Shown here in pieces: positions 1-8,486 of a stretch of 64,000 bases of DNA. Position numbers and translations under genes: made by a program. Within the stretch, counting starts at the first letter, position 1; every line of letters starts with the position of its first letter. The notes beneath the pieces were generated by a model. That model made no database searches. It worked only from the letters and a program-made list of their open reading frames with translations, and was not told the DNA's origin. The DNA comes from Knoellia subterranea KCTC 19937 (lineage in GTDB: Bacteria > Actinomycetota > Actinomycetes > Actinomycetales > Dermatophilaceae). Where the stretch lies: contig NZ_AVPK01000001.1 in assembly GCF_000768685.1 (NCBI RefSeq), forward strand, positions 186,001 through 250,000, written 5' to 3'.

Positions 1-1019
1 GGCGTCGTCGGCGGCGCCTCGAGCTTGACCGGCTCCGCGGGCACCTTGGCGGCGGGAGCGAGGACACCGGGAGCCGTCGGGCGCTTCTCCCCCGGGCGCG
101 GACCGCCCTCCTCCTGGGCGGGCGGGGCGGCGTTCGGACGCGGCTTCCGGCCCTTGCGTCCGTCCTCGTAGTCGACGATCGCGGCCTGTTCGTACGCCTC
201 GTCACCCTCGAGGGGCTCGTCGGACAGGGCGCGCTTGCGGCGGGGCTTCCGTGCCGTCGTCGCCTCGGTCTCGTCCTCATCGGTGTATGCCGGGTGGCCC
301 AGCAGCAGGGCCCGCAGCTGGTCGAGACGGTCCGGGATCTCGTGCACGGGCGTGGCAGTGAGGACGAGGAACCCGAAGATGCCGAGCAGGATGAGCAGCG
401 GGATCGTGCCGTAGATCGAGACCGCGGCCTCGAGCGGGCTCGACGCGAGGAAGCCGATGATGCCGCCGGCCGCACGCATGCCGTTGGCGCCGGCCGGCGG
501 CTCCGGAATGCCTGCTGCGACGTGGACGATGCCGCAGGTCGCGAAGGCGAGCAGCGTCGTGCCGATGGCCATGCGGTTGGTCGCGGGGTGCTCACGCGGC
601 GTGCGCCACAGGTGGAGACCGAAGAGGAGCAGGACGAGCGGCACGGCGTACGCGACCCGGCCGAAGGTTCCGGCAACCACGGCGTGCGTGGCGTCACCGA
701 CAATGCTGTTGAGGCCCCACCACTCGCGGGCGGCGACGACCACGGCGAGGAGGAGCAGGGCCAGGCCGGCTCCGTCGCGGCGGTGCTCCGGCTCGAGGTC
801 GTGACCCGCGTGCGAGACGCGCCGCACCGTCCCACCCGTGGCGTGTGCCAGCCCCATCCAGGCGCCGCGCACCACGGCGACGGGCATGGGGGTGCCGCCC
901 TTGGCCGCCTTCTTGCGGTTGGCCGGTCGGGCGGGTGCGCGCCGGTTCGCGGGCCGCGAGGAGGCGGTACGCGAAGGGGCCGTGCGCGAGCGCGCGGAGG
1001 TAGTCGAACGGGTCGCCAT
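1..1019 (-). CDS. ftsK: DNA translocase FtsK, N-terminal part (runs off window)
   Basis: The visible 339 residues are the N-terminal part of an FtsK/SpoIIIE translocase, which pumps chromosomal DNA through the division septum. After a basic Arg/Ala/Thr-rich leader there are about four hydrophobic segments (for example AGLALLLLAVVVAA and YGTIPLLILLGIFGFLVLTA), then a charged Pro-rich linker continuing past position 1. The ATPase and gamma domains lie outside the window, so the name rests on this membrane-plus-linker layout and on the rnj-ftsK order usual in actinobacteria. The ATG at 1019 is preceded by TAGGGT and 6 nt, suggesting a leaderless mRNA. Confidence 0.85.
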   Translation of the reverse strand, partial: MATRSTTSARSRTAPSRTASSRPANRRAPARPANRKKAAKGGTPMPVAVVRGAWMGLAHATGGTVRRVSHAGHDLEPEHRRDGAGLALLLLAVVVAAREWWGLNSIVGDATHAVVAGTFGRVAYAVPLVLLLFGLHLWRTPREHPATNRMAIGTTLLAFATCGIVHVAAGIPEPPAGANGMRAAGGIIGFLASSPLEAAVSIYGTIPLLILLGIFGFLVLTATPVHEIPDRLDQLRALLLGHPAYTDEDETEATTARKPRRKRALSDEPLEGDEAYEQAAIVDYEDGRKGRKPRPNAAPPAQEEGGPRPGEKRPTAPGVLAPAAKVPAEPVKLEAPPTT

Positions 1020-1031
1020 GCTCCGACCCTA
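1020..1031 (-). promoter_or_regulatory. ftsK -10 box, leaderless promoter
   Basis: On the minus strand TAGGGT (1026-1031) sits 6 nt before the ATG of ftsK, the distance expected if transcription begins at the start codon. No clear -35 was identified. Confidence 0.5.
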
Positions 1032-1094
1032 GGCCACAACCACACCAATCACATGGAGCACACGCGCACCACCCAAACCCGCCTCCCCTTTTAC

Positions 1095-1160
1095 GGGGCC
1101 CCCGCTAAAGGGGTCCCGAACAAGGGAACTGTTCCCTTGTTCGGGATCCCTTTCCGGGGT
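1095..1160. terminator. Long hairpin with a 31-nt perfect palindrome between rnj and ftsK
   Basis: The arms 1115-1129 and 1131-1145 are perfect 15-nt reverse complements (CCCGAACAAGGGAAC and its complement) around a single base. Imperfect pairing continues outward through ccccgctaaaggggt and atccctttccgggg. It lies downstream of rnj and upstream of ftsK, so termination of rnj is the simplest role. There is no long T-tract, so a mobile palindrome is also possible. Confidence 0.6.
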
Positions 1161-1194
1161 TCAGCGATGCGCGACGCTGGTGTCGGCAGGTGCG

Positions 1195-2880
1195 TCAGGC
1201 CTCGATGACGACGGGGATGATCATCGGGCGGCGGCGAATCTTGCGCCCGACCCACCCGCCCACAGAGCGGCGCATGACCTGCTCGAGCTGGTACGTGTCG
1301 CTCACGCCCTGGGCCGTGGCGTCGTCGAGGGCCTTGGTCAGCTGCGGCATGACGTCGTCGAAGATCACGTCGTCCTCGACGAAGCCGCGCGCCGTGATTT
1401 CCGGCCCGGCGACGATCTTGCCCGTGCTCGAGTCCATGACGACGATGACCGAGATGAAGCCCTCGTCGCGCAGGATCTGGCGGTCCTTGAGCAGCGCCTC
1501 GTCCGCCTCCCCGACCGACGAGCCGTCGACGTAGACGTAGCCACACGGCACGGCACCCGCGACCTTGACCTTGCCGTCGACGAGGTCGACCACGACGCCG
1601 TCCTCGACGACGACGACACCCTTGGGGTGGACACCGGTCGCGAGGGCCAGGTCGGCATTGGCCCGCAGGTGCCGCCACTCGCCGTGCACCGGCATGACGT
1701 TGCGCGGCTTGACGATGTTGTAGCAGTAGAGGAGCTCCCCCGCGCTCGCGTGACCGGACACGTGCACCTTGGCGTTGCCCTTGTGGACGACGTCGGCACC
1801 GAGGCGCATGAGGCCGTTGATGACGCGATAGACGGCGTTCTCGTTGCCCGGGATGAGCGAGGAGGCCATGAGGACGGTGTCGCCCTCACCCACCTCGATC
1901 TGGTGGTCGCGGTTGGCCATCCGGGACAGGGCCGCCATGGGCTCGCCCTGCGAGCCGGTGCAGATCAACGTGACCTTGTTGTCCGGCAGGTCGCCGAGCT
2001 TCTTGAAGTCGACGAGGATGTTGTCGGGCACGTGGAGGTAGCCGAGATCGGCGGCGATCCCCATGTTGCGGACCATGGAACGGCCGACCATCGCGACCTT
2101 GCGTCCGGACTTCTCGGCGGCGTCGAGCACCTGCTGGACGCGGTGCACATGCGAGGAGAAGCAGGCGACGATGATGCGCCGCTGGGCATGCCGGAAGACG
2201 CGGTCGATGGCCGGGGCGATGTCCTTCTCAGGAGTCGTGAAGCCCGGGACCTCGGCGTTCGTCGAGTCGGTCAGGAAGAGGTCGACGCCCTCCTCCCCCA
2301 GCCGGGCGAAGGCGCGCAGATCCGTGAGTCGACCATCCAGCGGCAACTGGTCCATCTTGAAGTCGCCGGTGTGCAGCAACGTGCCACCCGAGGTCCGGAC
2401 GAACACCGCGAGCGCGTCCGGGATCGAGTGGTTCACCGCGACGAACTCGCAGTCGAAGACGCCGAGCTGCTCGCGCACACCCTCCTTGACGGAGAGCGTG
2501 TAGGGCTTGATCCGGTGCTCCTTGAGCTTGGCCTCGATGAGCGCCAGCGTGAGCTGCGAACCGACGAGCGGGATGTCGGGCTTGAGCCGCAACAGGTAGG
2601 GCACGGCACCGATGTGGTCCTCGTGACCGTGGGTGAGGACGATCGCCTGCACCTGATCGAGACGGTCCTCGATCGAGGAGAAGTCCGGGAGGATCAGGTC
2701 GATGCCGGGGTGGTGGTCGTCGGGGAAAAGCACGCCGCAGTCGATGATGAGCAGCTGGCCCTGGTGCTCGATGACCGCCATGTTGCGGCCGACCTCGCCG
2801 AGTCCGCCGAGGGCGACGACCCGGACGCCTCCGTCCTTGAGTGGACGAGGCAGTGACAGTTCGGGGTGCGGGTGGCTCAC
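1195..2880 (-). CDS. rnj: Ribonuclease J
   Basis: This 561-residue metallo-beta-lactamase/beta-CASP nuclease is a 5'-3' exo- and endoribonuclease acting in mRNA decay and rRNA maturation. The zinc-binding motif LTHGHEDHIGAVP is visible near residues 83-95, followed by the SGHAS motif of the beta-CASP domain and PVHGEWRHL toward the C-terminus. Length is normal for the family. Its ATG overlaps the dapA stop by 4 nt, so the two are translationally coupled and dapA is upstream in the same transcript. This dapA-rnj-ftsK arrangement is a common actinobacterial one. Confidence 0.96.
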   Translation of the reverse strand: MSHPHPELSLPRPLKDGGVRVVALGGLGEVGRNMAVIEHQGQLLIIDCGVLFPDDHHPGIDLILPDFSSIEDRLDQVQAIVLTHGHEDHIGAVPYLLRLKPDIPLVGSQLTLALIEAKLKEHRIKPYTLSVKEGVREQLGVFDCEFVAVNHSIPDALAVFVRTSGGTLLHTGDFKMDQLPLDGRLTDLRAFARLGEEGVDLFLTDSTNAEVPGFTTPEKDIAPAIDRVFRHAQRRIIVACFSSHVHRVQQVLDAAEKSGRKVAMVGRSMVRNMGIAADLGYLHVPDNILVDFKKLGDLPDNKVTLICTGSQGEPMAALSRMANRDHQIEVGEGDTVLMASSLIPGNENAVYRVINGLMRLGADVVHKGNAKVHVSGHASAGELLYCYNIVKPRNVMPVHGEWRHLRANADLALATGVHPKGVVVVEDGVVVDLVDGKVKVAGAVPCGYVYVDGSSVGEADEALLKDRQILRDEGFISVIVVMDSSTGKIVAGPEITARGFVEDDVIFDDVMPQLTKALDDATAQGVSDTYQLEQVMRRSVGGWVGRKIRRRPMIIPVVIEA

Positions 2881-3764
2881 GCGATCCCCGACCCAGCCAG
2901 GCCCTTGCGGAGGATCTCGAGATGCTCCGGTGGCGACTCCACGAGTGGCAGCCGGACAAAGGCCGACTCGATCACTCCCAGCTCGGCCAGCGCGGCCTTG
3001 GCCATGATCGCGCCCTGCGACGTGGTCATGATCGCGTCAGTGACGGGGATGAGTCGCTCGTGGATGGCCCGCGCAGCAGCGAGGTCACCGGCATCCATGG
3101 CGGCGATCATCGCGGCGTACTCCTTCCCGGCCACGTGCCCGACGACGGAGACGCAACCCACGGCGCCCTGGGCCAGGTGGGCCAGGGTGAGGACGTCGTC
3201 GCCGCTGAACCAGAGCAGGTCGGTCGCCGCCATGACGTGGGCCGAGGCCCAGAGGTCGGCCTTGGCGTCCTTGACCGCGACGATGCGCGGGTGCGAGGCC
3301 AGCTCGATGAGGGTCTCGGTCGCAAACGCGGTCGCGGTCCGGCCCGGGATGTCATAGAGCATGATCGGCAGCTCGGTGGAGTCGGCGACGGTGCGGCAGT
3401 GCGCGAGCAGGCCGGCCTGCGTGGGGCGGTTGTAGTAGGGCGAGACGAGGAGCAGCGCGTCGGCGCCTGCCTCGGCTGCGCGCGCCGCCATGTGCACGCT
3501 GTGCGCCGTGTCGTTGGAACCGATCCCGGCGGTGATGGCGGCGCGGTCGCCCGACACCTCCTTGGCAATGCGGATCGCGTCGATGCTCTCGTCGTCGGTG
3601 AGCGTCGAGGCCTCACCGGTCGTGCCGTTGACGACGATGCCGTCGTGCCCGTTGGCGAGCAGGTGCTCGACGACGGAACGCACTCCCGCCTCGTCGATCG
3701 ATCCGTCCGGGCGCATCGGGGTGACCATGGCCGTGATGACCCGGCCGAAGGGGTTCGTCGTCAT
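2877..3764 (-). CDS. dapA: 4-hydroxy-tetrahydrodipicolinate synthase
   Basis: DapA condenses pyruvate with aspartate semialdehyde in the lysine/diaminopimelate pathway, supplying peptidoglycan precursors. The 295-residue TIM barrel shows GTTGE at 47-51, SPYYNRP around 108-114, the catalytic Tyr in LYDIPGR (Y137) and the Schiff-base lysine in VAVKDAK (K165). It is translationally coupled to rnj. The start is an ATG 7 nt after a TACCCT -10 hexamer, so the mRNA is probably leaderless. dapB, the next pathway enzyme, is about 5 kb away on the same strand. Confidence 0.96.
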   Translation of the reverse strand: MTTNPFGRVITAMVTPMRPDGSIDEAGVRSVVEHLLANGHDGIVVNGTTGEASTLTDDESIDAIRIAKEVSGDRAAITAGIGSNDTAHSVHMAARAAEAGADALLLVSPYYNRPTQAGLLAHCRTVADSTELPIMLYDIPGRTATAFATETLIELASHPRIVAVKDAKADLWASAHVMAATDLLWFSGDDVLTLAHLAQGAVGCVSVVGHVAGKEYAAMIAAMDAGDLAAARAIHERLIPVTDAIMTTSQGAIMAKAALAELGVIESAFVRLPLVESPPEHLEILRKGLAGSGIA

Positions 3765-3777
3765 GACCCTCAGGGTA
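3765..3777 (-). promoter_or_regulatory. dapA -10 box, leaderless promoter
   Basis: TACCCT on the minus strand (3772-3777) is 7 nt from the dapA ATG. It shares a 74-nt divergent promoter region with thyA. Confidence 0.5.
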
Positions 3778-3824
3778 GTCGCCTCCGGGTCGCGAGCCGC
3801 CCGGGCGTCGTCAGTGCTGCCGAC

Positions 3825-3838
3825 TACTCTCTGGAGCC
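3825..3838 (+). promoter_or_regulatory. thyA -10 box close to the start codon
   Basis: TACTCT at 3825-3830 is followed by CTGGAGCC and the ATG. With 8 nt of spacing the mRNA would be leaderless or nearly so; CTGGAG could alternatively be a ribosome binding site for a longer transcript. Confidence 0.4.
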
Positions 3839-4648
3839 ATGCGCCAGTACCTCGACCTCCTCGACCGAATCCTCGACGAGGGTGTCGACAAGTCCGACCG
3901 CACCGGCACCGGCACGCGGTCCGTCTTCGGGCACCAGATGCGCTTCGACCTGTCCGAGGGCTTCCCCGTCGTCACGACCAAGAAGCTCCACCTCAAGTCG
4001 ATCATCGGCGAGCTGCTGTGGTTCCTGCGCGGTGACACCAACGTCGGGTGGCTTCAGGAGCGCGGCATCTCGATCTGGGACGAGTGGGCCGACGAGAACG
4101 GCGACCTCGGCCCCGTCTACGGGCACCAGTGGCGTTCGTGGCCGACTCCGGACGGCCGCCAGGTCGACCAGATCGCCAAGGTCATCGAGTCGATCCGCAC
4201 CAACCCCGACAGTCGCCGCCACATCGTGAGCGCGTGGAACGTCGCCGACGTCGACGACATGGCCCTGCCGCCCTGCCACGCCCTCTTCCAGTTCTACGTC
4301 AGTCCCGCGAGTGACAGCCACCGAGCGAAGTTGCACTGCCAGCTCTATCAGCGCAGCGCCGACGTCTTCCTCGGCGTGCCGTTCAACATCGCGTCCTACG
4401 CCCTGCTCACGATGATGGTCGCCCAGCTCACCGACCTCGAGCCGGGCGAGTTCGTCCACACGCTCGGCGACGCGCACCTCTACTCCAACCACCTCGAGCA
4501 GGCCCGACTCCAACTGACCCGCGAGCCGCGCCCGCTCCCGACGATGCGGATCGCCCCCAAGAGCGCGATCGACGACTTCGACCTCGACGACTTCGAGCTC
4601 GTCGGCTACGACCCGCACCCCGCCATCAAGGCCCCCATCGCCGTCTGA
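3839..4648 (+). CDS. thyA: Thymidylate synthase (ThyA type)
   Basis: ThyA methylates dUMP to dTMP using methylenetetrahydrofolate and releases dihydrofolate. The 269-residue protein is full length, with RTGTGT near 21-26, the catalytic Cys in [13 protein letters not shown] (C146), and the downstream [16 protein letters not shown] substrate loop. folA follows on the same strand 85 nt later and regenerates tetrahydrofolate from the dihydrofolate produced here, so the pairing is functional. The gene is divergent from dapA. Confidence 0.97.
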   Translation: MRQYLDLLDRILDEGVDKSDRTGTGTRSVFGHQMRFDLSEGFPVVTTKKLHLKSIIGELLWFLRGDTNVGWLQERGISIWDEWADENGDLGPVYGHQWRSWPTPDGRQVDQIAKVIESIRTNPDSRRHIVSAWNVADVDDMALPPCHALFQFYVSPASDSHRAKLHCQLYQRSADVFLGVPFNIASYALLTMMVAQLTDLEPGEFVHTLGDAHLYSNHLEQARLQLTREPRPLPTMRIAPKSAIDDFDLDDFELVGYDPHPAIKAPIAV

Positions 4649-4720
4649 CCGAGCGCAGCGGCGCACGCCCGCGCGAGGTGCGCGGACGGCATACCGGCTC
4701 CTCCGGGCGCACCACGGCAA

Positions 4721-4733
4721 TAGGGTGCAACGC
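4721..4733 (+). promoter_or_regulatory. folA -10 box, leaderless promoter
   Basis: TAGGGT at 4721-4726 lies 7 nt before the ATG at 4734, suggesting folA has its own leaderless transcript in addition to readthrough from thyA. Confidence 0.45.
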
Positions 4734-5198
4734 ATGACTCAGGTGACGCTCATTGCAGCCGTCGGACGCAACGGCGTCATCGGATCCGACAACGACATGC
4801 CGTGGCACCTGCCGGAGGACTTCGCGTTCTTCAAGCGCACGACGATGGGCCACGCGATGGTCATGGGCCGCAAGACCTTCGACTCCATCGGGCGCGTCCT
4901 TCCGGGGCGCCGGACGATCGTCATCACCCGGCAGCCCGATTGGCACCACCCCGACGTCGAGACCGTCCATTCGCTCGACGACGCCCTCGGGCTGGCCGGT
5001 CCGGCGGACGAGGTCTTCGTCGTCGGTGGGGGCGAGGTCTATCGGCAGGCGATGCCGTTTGCTCGGCGGCTCCTCATCACCGAGGTGGACCAGGAGCCCG
5101 AGGGCGACGTCACCTTCCCCGAGATCGACCCCGACCAGTGGCGTGAGACCGAGCGCGAGGAGCGCGACGGCTTCGCGTGGGTGACCTACGAGCGCTGA
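4734..5198 (+). CDS. folA: Dihydrofolate reductase
   Basis: This 154-residue enzyme reduces dihydrofolate to tetrahydrofolate with NADPH and is the trimethoprim target. Visible motifs are the IAAVGRNGVIG N-terminus, MPWHLPEDFAFFK with the substrate-binding acid (D29), MGRKTFDSIG, and the NADPH-binding VVGGGEVYRQAMP segment. ATG 4734 is preferred over an in-frame GTG 9 nt upstream because it follows a -10-like hexamer by 7 nt and gives the conventional N-terminus. It forms a thymidylate cycle pair with thyA upstream. Confidence 0.95.
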   Translation: MTQVTLIAAVGRNGVIGSDNDMPWHLPEDFAFFKRTTMGHAMVMGRKTFDSIGRVLPGRRTIVITRQPDWHHPDVETVHSLDDALGLAGPADEVFVVGGGEVYRQAMPFARRLLITEVDQEPEGDVTFPEIDPDQWRETEREERDGFAWVTYER

Positions 5199-5219
5199 CG
5201 AACGTGCCCGGTATGCCGT

Positions 5220-6044
5220 TCAGCCGGCTTTCGCGGTCGACGTGCGGGGGTCGACCGGTCCGGTCGAGGTGAACCGCTCGCGGTGGATGTGTTCGACGCC
5301 GACCCCGGCGCCGTCCAGCCACGCCTCGACATCGGCGATGAGCCCCTCGGGACCGCACAACCACCAGTCGTCGACATTCTCGGGACCACCCACGTCGTCC
5401 AGGACGTCCCGGATGAGGAGTGGGTCGATGCGCCCGTGGCGCACTCCCGGAACGGCCTCCCGGCTCAGCACGTGCGTGACCCGCAACCGGCCCGCGGAGG
5501 CCTCTTCGAGCTCGGCGAGTTCGCGGCCCAGCACCGTCGAGGCACGGGTCCGGTTCGCGACGATGAGATCGACCGTCGAGTGCTCGTGTTGCTCGAGCGC
5601 CGCGGCAGTGATGGCCAGGACCGGCGTGATGCCGGAGCCGCCGACGACGCCGACGTGGTGGCGTGGGCCGGTCGCGGCGTCGAGGACGAAGTTGCCCAGG
5701 GGCGGCAGCACGCCCATGACTTCGCCCACCTCCACCTCGGAGGCGAGCCACGGTGACATGCGACCGCCCTGCACTGCGGCAGCCGCCACCCGGATGATCC
5801 CTTCGCGCCGGGCCCGGCTCGGCGACACCCAGATCGAATAGGACTGCCGCACGTCCTCGCCACCGACGAGGGCCCGCAGCGTGACGTACTGCCCGGCCTC
5901 GAAGTCGAGGAACTGCGGCATCTCGCTCACGTCGAACCCGATCGACACCGCGTGCTCGGCCACCGGGTCGACCTCGGCCACCGGCAGGGGCCGGAAGGTC
6001 GGGTGGGGCTTCGCAGGACGTCTCAGCAGGGACACGCTCCCCAT
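5220..6044 (-). CDS. Flavin/NAD(P)H oxidoreductase, PaaE/FNR-like, without ferredoxin domain
   Basis: The protein has a ferredoxin-reductase FAD domain (RQSYSIW matching the RxYS flavin motif) and an NAD(P)-binding domain (GVVGGSGITPVLAI, then WWLCGPEGLI). Relatives of the PaaE/HmpX type normally continue into a C-terminal plant-type 2Fe-2S domain carrying CxxxxCxxC. This 274-residue protein stops right after the NAD domain at TSTGPVDPRTSTAKAG, so electrons would have to leave through a separate partner. The ATG at 6044 (MGSVSLLRRP) is preferred over an extension that would overlap the divergent echA-like gene. Substrate and partner are unknown. Confidence 0.8.
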   Translation of the reverse strand: MGSVSLLRRPAKPHPTFRPLPVAEVDPVAEHAVSIGFDVSEMPQFLDFEAGQYVTLRALVGGEDVRQSYSIWVSPSRARREGIIRVAAAAVQGGRMSPWLASEVEVGEVMGVLPPLGNFVLDAATGPRHHVGVVGGSGITPVLAITAAALEQHEHSTVDLIVANRTRASTVLGRELAELEEASAGRLRVTHVLSREAVPGVRHGRIDPLLIRDVLDDVGGPENVDDWWLCGPEGLIADVEAWLDGAGVGVEHIHRERFTSTGPVDPRTSTAKAG

Positions 6045-6064
6045 CCTCACAAACGCCGCCCGGT

Positions 6065-6077
6065 TAGGCTCGACCGC
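6065..6077 (+). promoter_or_regulatory. -10 box of enoyl-CoA hydratase gene, leaderless promoter
   Basis: TAGGCT at 6065-6070 is 7 nt before the GTG start at 6078. The hexamer lies in the gap to the divergent reductase gene. Confidence 0.5.
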
Positions 6078-6806
6078 GTGGCGATTCACTCACTCACCTC
6101 CGATCGGGTCACGGTCCTGACCATCGACCGCCAGGAGCGGCGCAACGCCCTCAACCACGATGCTCTCGAAGAGCTCGACGCTGCGCTTGCCGCCGCGATC
6201 GAGACGTCCCGCGCCCTTGTCATCACGGGCGCTGGTGGTCACTTCTGCGCCGGCGCCGACCTCACCGAACTCGAGGACGTGAGCTTCACCGATCGACTCG
6301 CGGACGTGCTCACCCGCCTCTCGTCCGCGCCGATCACGACGGTCGCCGCGATCTCGGGTTCGTGCATGGGTCTGGGCATGCAGCTCGCCGTCGGCTGCGA
6401 CCTGCGCGTCGTCGCCGACGACGCCCGATTCGCCGTCCCGGTGGCCAAGCTCGGGCTCATGGTCAACCACTGGACTCTCGAGCGCGTCACCCGCTTCTGG
6501 GGCGAGGGCGCGGCCCGCCACATGGTCCTCACCGGAGCCGTCCTCACCGCCGACGACGCCTGGCGCCTCGGCTTCGGCCAGGTCCGTGGTGACCTCGACG
6601 CCGCCGTCGCGCTGGCTCGGCAGGCCGTCGAGCTCGCTCCCCTCACGCAGGCCGGATCCAAGCTCGGCTTCGACGCCCACGGCGGCAATCACGCCGAAGT
6701 CGCCCGCTACGAGGCAGCATTCGCTCGCGCGTGGGCGAGCGACGACCTCGACGAGGGGCGCTCGGCCTTCCGCGAGCGCCGCACCCCGGAGTTCCAGGGC
6801 CGATGA
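6078..6806 (+). CDS. Enoyl-CoA hydratase/isomerase family protein
   Basis: This 242-residue crotonase-fold protein carries the N-terminal RQERRNALNHDALEEL segment and the oxyanion-hole stretches GAGGHFCAGADL and ISGSCMGLGMQLAVGCDLRV. Crotonases hydrate or isomerise acyl-CoA thioesters. At the position of the second catalytic Glu of true hydratases the sequence reads AVPVAKLGLM, so the exact reaction cannot be named. The GTG at 6078 is chosen because it follows a -10 hexamer by 7 nt and gives a standard crotonase N-terminus. Its stop overlaps the next gene in ATGA. Confidence 0.87.
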   Translation: MAIHSLTSDRVTVLTIDRQERRNALNHDALEELDAALAAAIETSRALVITGAGGHFCAGADLTELEDVSFTDRLADVLTRLSSAPITTVAAISGSCMGLGMQLAVGCDLRVVADDARFAVPVAKLGLMVNHWTLERVTRFWGEGAARHMVLTGAVLTADDAWRLGFGQVRGDLDAAVALARQAVELAPLTQAGSKLGFDAHGGNHAEVARYEAAFARAWASDDLDEGRSAFRERRTPEFQGR

Positions 6807-7381
6807 GTCACGACCACTCGCACGACCTCGGTCCGACCGCCGACGCGTCGGTGCGCCTCGCGAAGCCGACCGACGCTCCTGCCGTGGGCGTGGTCCAGTC
6901 CGCGGTGTGGACCCAGGCGTATGCCGGCCGCCTCCCCGACGAGGTCATCGCCCTCTTCGAGGCCCCCGCCTTCGCGAAGGCGTGGCGTGAGTCCCTCGAG
7001 AACCCGCCCGAGGGCGTCCACCGCCTCCTCGTGGCCCGGGCCGGCGAGCAGGTCGTCGGGTTCGCTGCGGTCGGTCCGAGCCAGGACCCCGACACGGGTC
7101 AGGCCTGCGGAGAATTGACCGCGATCGGCGTCCACCCCGGCGCCCGGCGCATGGGTCATGGTTCGCGACTGCTCAACGCGTGCGTCGACACCCTCCGCGG
7201 CGCGGGGGCCGAGGACCTCACGACGTGGGTCCTCGCCGACGACGACTCGACCCGCGCCTTCCTCGTGGCGTCGGGCCTCGGACCAGATGGGGCCTTCCGC
7301 GACCGCGTGGTCTCCCCCGACGGCGACACCCTGCGGGAGGTTCGACTCGTCGCCTCACTCGCGACGGACGAGGCGCCGTGA
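6803..7381 (+). CDS. GNAT family N-acetyltransferase
   Basis: A 192-residue single-domain GNAT. The acetyl-CoA binding motif A is visible as LTAIGVHPGARRMGHGSRLL near residues 108-127, followed by the WVLADDDSTRAFLVASGL segment typical of motif B. A short His/Asp-rich N-terminus (SHDHSHDLG) precedes the domain. The start ATG overlaps the upstream crotonase stop, and the stop overlaps the azlC GTG, so it sits in one coupled four-gene unit. The acyl acceptor is not predictable. Confidence 0.85.
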   Translation: MSHDHSHDLGPTADASVRLAKPTDAPAVGVVQSAVWTQAYAGRLPDEVIALFEAPAFAKAWRESLENPPEGVHRLLVARAGEQVVGFAAVGPSQDPDTGQACGELTAIGVHPGARRMGHGSRLLNACVDTLRGAGAEDLTTWVLADDDSTRAFLVASGLGPDGAFRDRVVSPDGDTLREVRLVASLATDEAP

Positions 7382-8160
7382 CAGCGACAGGCGAGCACCC
7401 GGCATACGCGCCGATTGCGGACGACAAGCGCAAAGCCGTTCTGCGACAGTCACTTTCGGTCGGCATCGCCACCGGTGCCTACGGCATCAGCTTCGGCGCG
7501 CTCGGCGTCGCGTCGGGTCTGAGCATCCTTCAGACCGTCGCCCTGTCGGCGCTGCTCTTCAGCGGTGGTTCGCAGTTCGCGCTGGTGGGGATCATCGGAG
7601 CCGGCGGCACCGGGTCGGCGGCCCTGGCGACGTCGACGCTGCTCGGCGTACGCAACGGGCTCTACGGGTTGCAGACCTCGCGGATCCTGCACGCGCGCGG
7701 TCTGCGGCGTTGGGCCGCAGCGCAACTCACCATCGACGAGTCCACGGCGGTGGCCGTCGGGCAGGACGACCGTCGGGCCGGCTCACTCGGATTCTGGGTC
7801 ACGGGCGCGGCCGTCTATGTGTTCTGGAACCTCATGACGCTCGTCGGTGCGCTCGTCGGCAACGCCCTCGGCGATCCGCAGCGATGGGGTCTCGATGCAG
7901 CTGCGGCAGCGGCGTTCACCGCCTTGCTGTGGCCGCGGCTGCGCAGCCGGGACGCCGCCGCCACGATGGTCTTCGCGGTGGCCATCGCGCTCATCACGTC
8001 TCCCCTGCTGCCGGTCGGCGTGCCCGTCATCCTCACGGTGCTCGCGGCCGTCGTCATCGGCCTGAGTGGCGGCGGACGGCACGAAGCGGCCACCGAGGAC
8101 CCGGAGCTCGACCACCACGAGGAATTGGGACCGGACGATGCCGGGGAGGTCGCCCGATGA
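7378..8160 (+). CDS. azlC: AzlC family branched-chain amino acid export permease
   Basis: AzlC is the large subunit of the AzlCD (BrnFE-like) exporter of branched-chain amino acids, and sometimes of analogues, in the cytoplasmic membrane. The 260-residue product has the N-terminal SVGIATGAYGISFGALGVASGL signature, ALLFSGGSQFALVGIIGAGG and several further hydrophobic helices. The hydrophilic C-terminus (GRHEAATEDPELDHHEE) is unusually acidic. GTG 7378 overlaps the preceding stop and ATG of azlD overlaps its own stop, so expression is coupled. Confidence 0.9.
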   Translation: MTATGEHPAYAPIADDKRKAVLRQSLSVGIATGAYGISFGALGVASGLSILQTVALSALLFSGGSQFALVGIIGAGGTGSAALATSTLLGVRNGLYGLQTSRILHARGLRRWAAAQLTIDESTAVAVGQDDRRAGSLGFWVTGAAVYVFWNLMTLVGALVGNALGDPQRWGLDAAAAAAFTALLWPRLRSRDAAATMVFAVAIALITSPLLPVGVPVILTVLAAVVIGLSGGGRHEAATEDPELDHHEELGPDDAGEVAR

Positions 8161-8471
8161 GCTCGTGGACCCTCGTCCTGCTCGCCTCGGCACTCGCCTT
8201 CGCGACCAAATTCGCGGGCTACCTCGTGCCCGAGTCCTGGGTCGACGGACCGCGCCGCAGTCGGGTGCTGACGCTGCTGCCCGTGGCGCTGCTCTCGGGG
8301 CTCGTGGCCATCCAGACGTTCGGTGGCGACGGTGGCTCGCTGCACCTCGATGCCCGTTTGGCCGCGGTGGCGGCAGCGATCGTGCTGTTGCTGCTGCGGG
8401 CGAACTTCCTCGTCGTCGTCATCGGCGCCGCTGCCGTGGCCGCCTTGCTGCGGTCCCTGGGCTGGGGCTGA
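8157..8471 (+). CDS. azlD: AzlD family transporter small subunit
   Basis: The 104-residue, almost entirely hydrophobic protein has the AzlD layout: an N-terminal helix with ATKFAGYLVPESW, then RVLTLLPVALLSGLVAIQTF and a C-terminal LLLLRANFLVVVIGAAAVAALLR helix. AzlD is the obligate partner of AzlC in branched-chain amino acid export. It starts in an ATGA overlap with azlC, and it converges with dapB 15 nt downstream. Confidence 0.92.
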   Translation: MSSWTLVLLASALAFATKFAGYLVPESWVDGPRRSRVLTLLPVALLSGLVAIQTFGGDGGSLHLDARLAAVAAAIVLLLLRANFLVVVIGAAAVAALLRSLGWG

Positions 8472-8486
8472 CGAACGCTCCGCGGC

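Noticed and set aside
1180-2856. A 558-codon plus-strand open frame opposite rnj
   Set aside because: Shadow of RNase J, dominated by Asp/Val/Leu/Arg runs.
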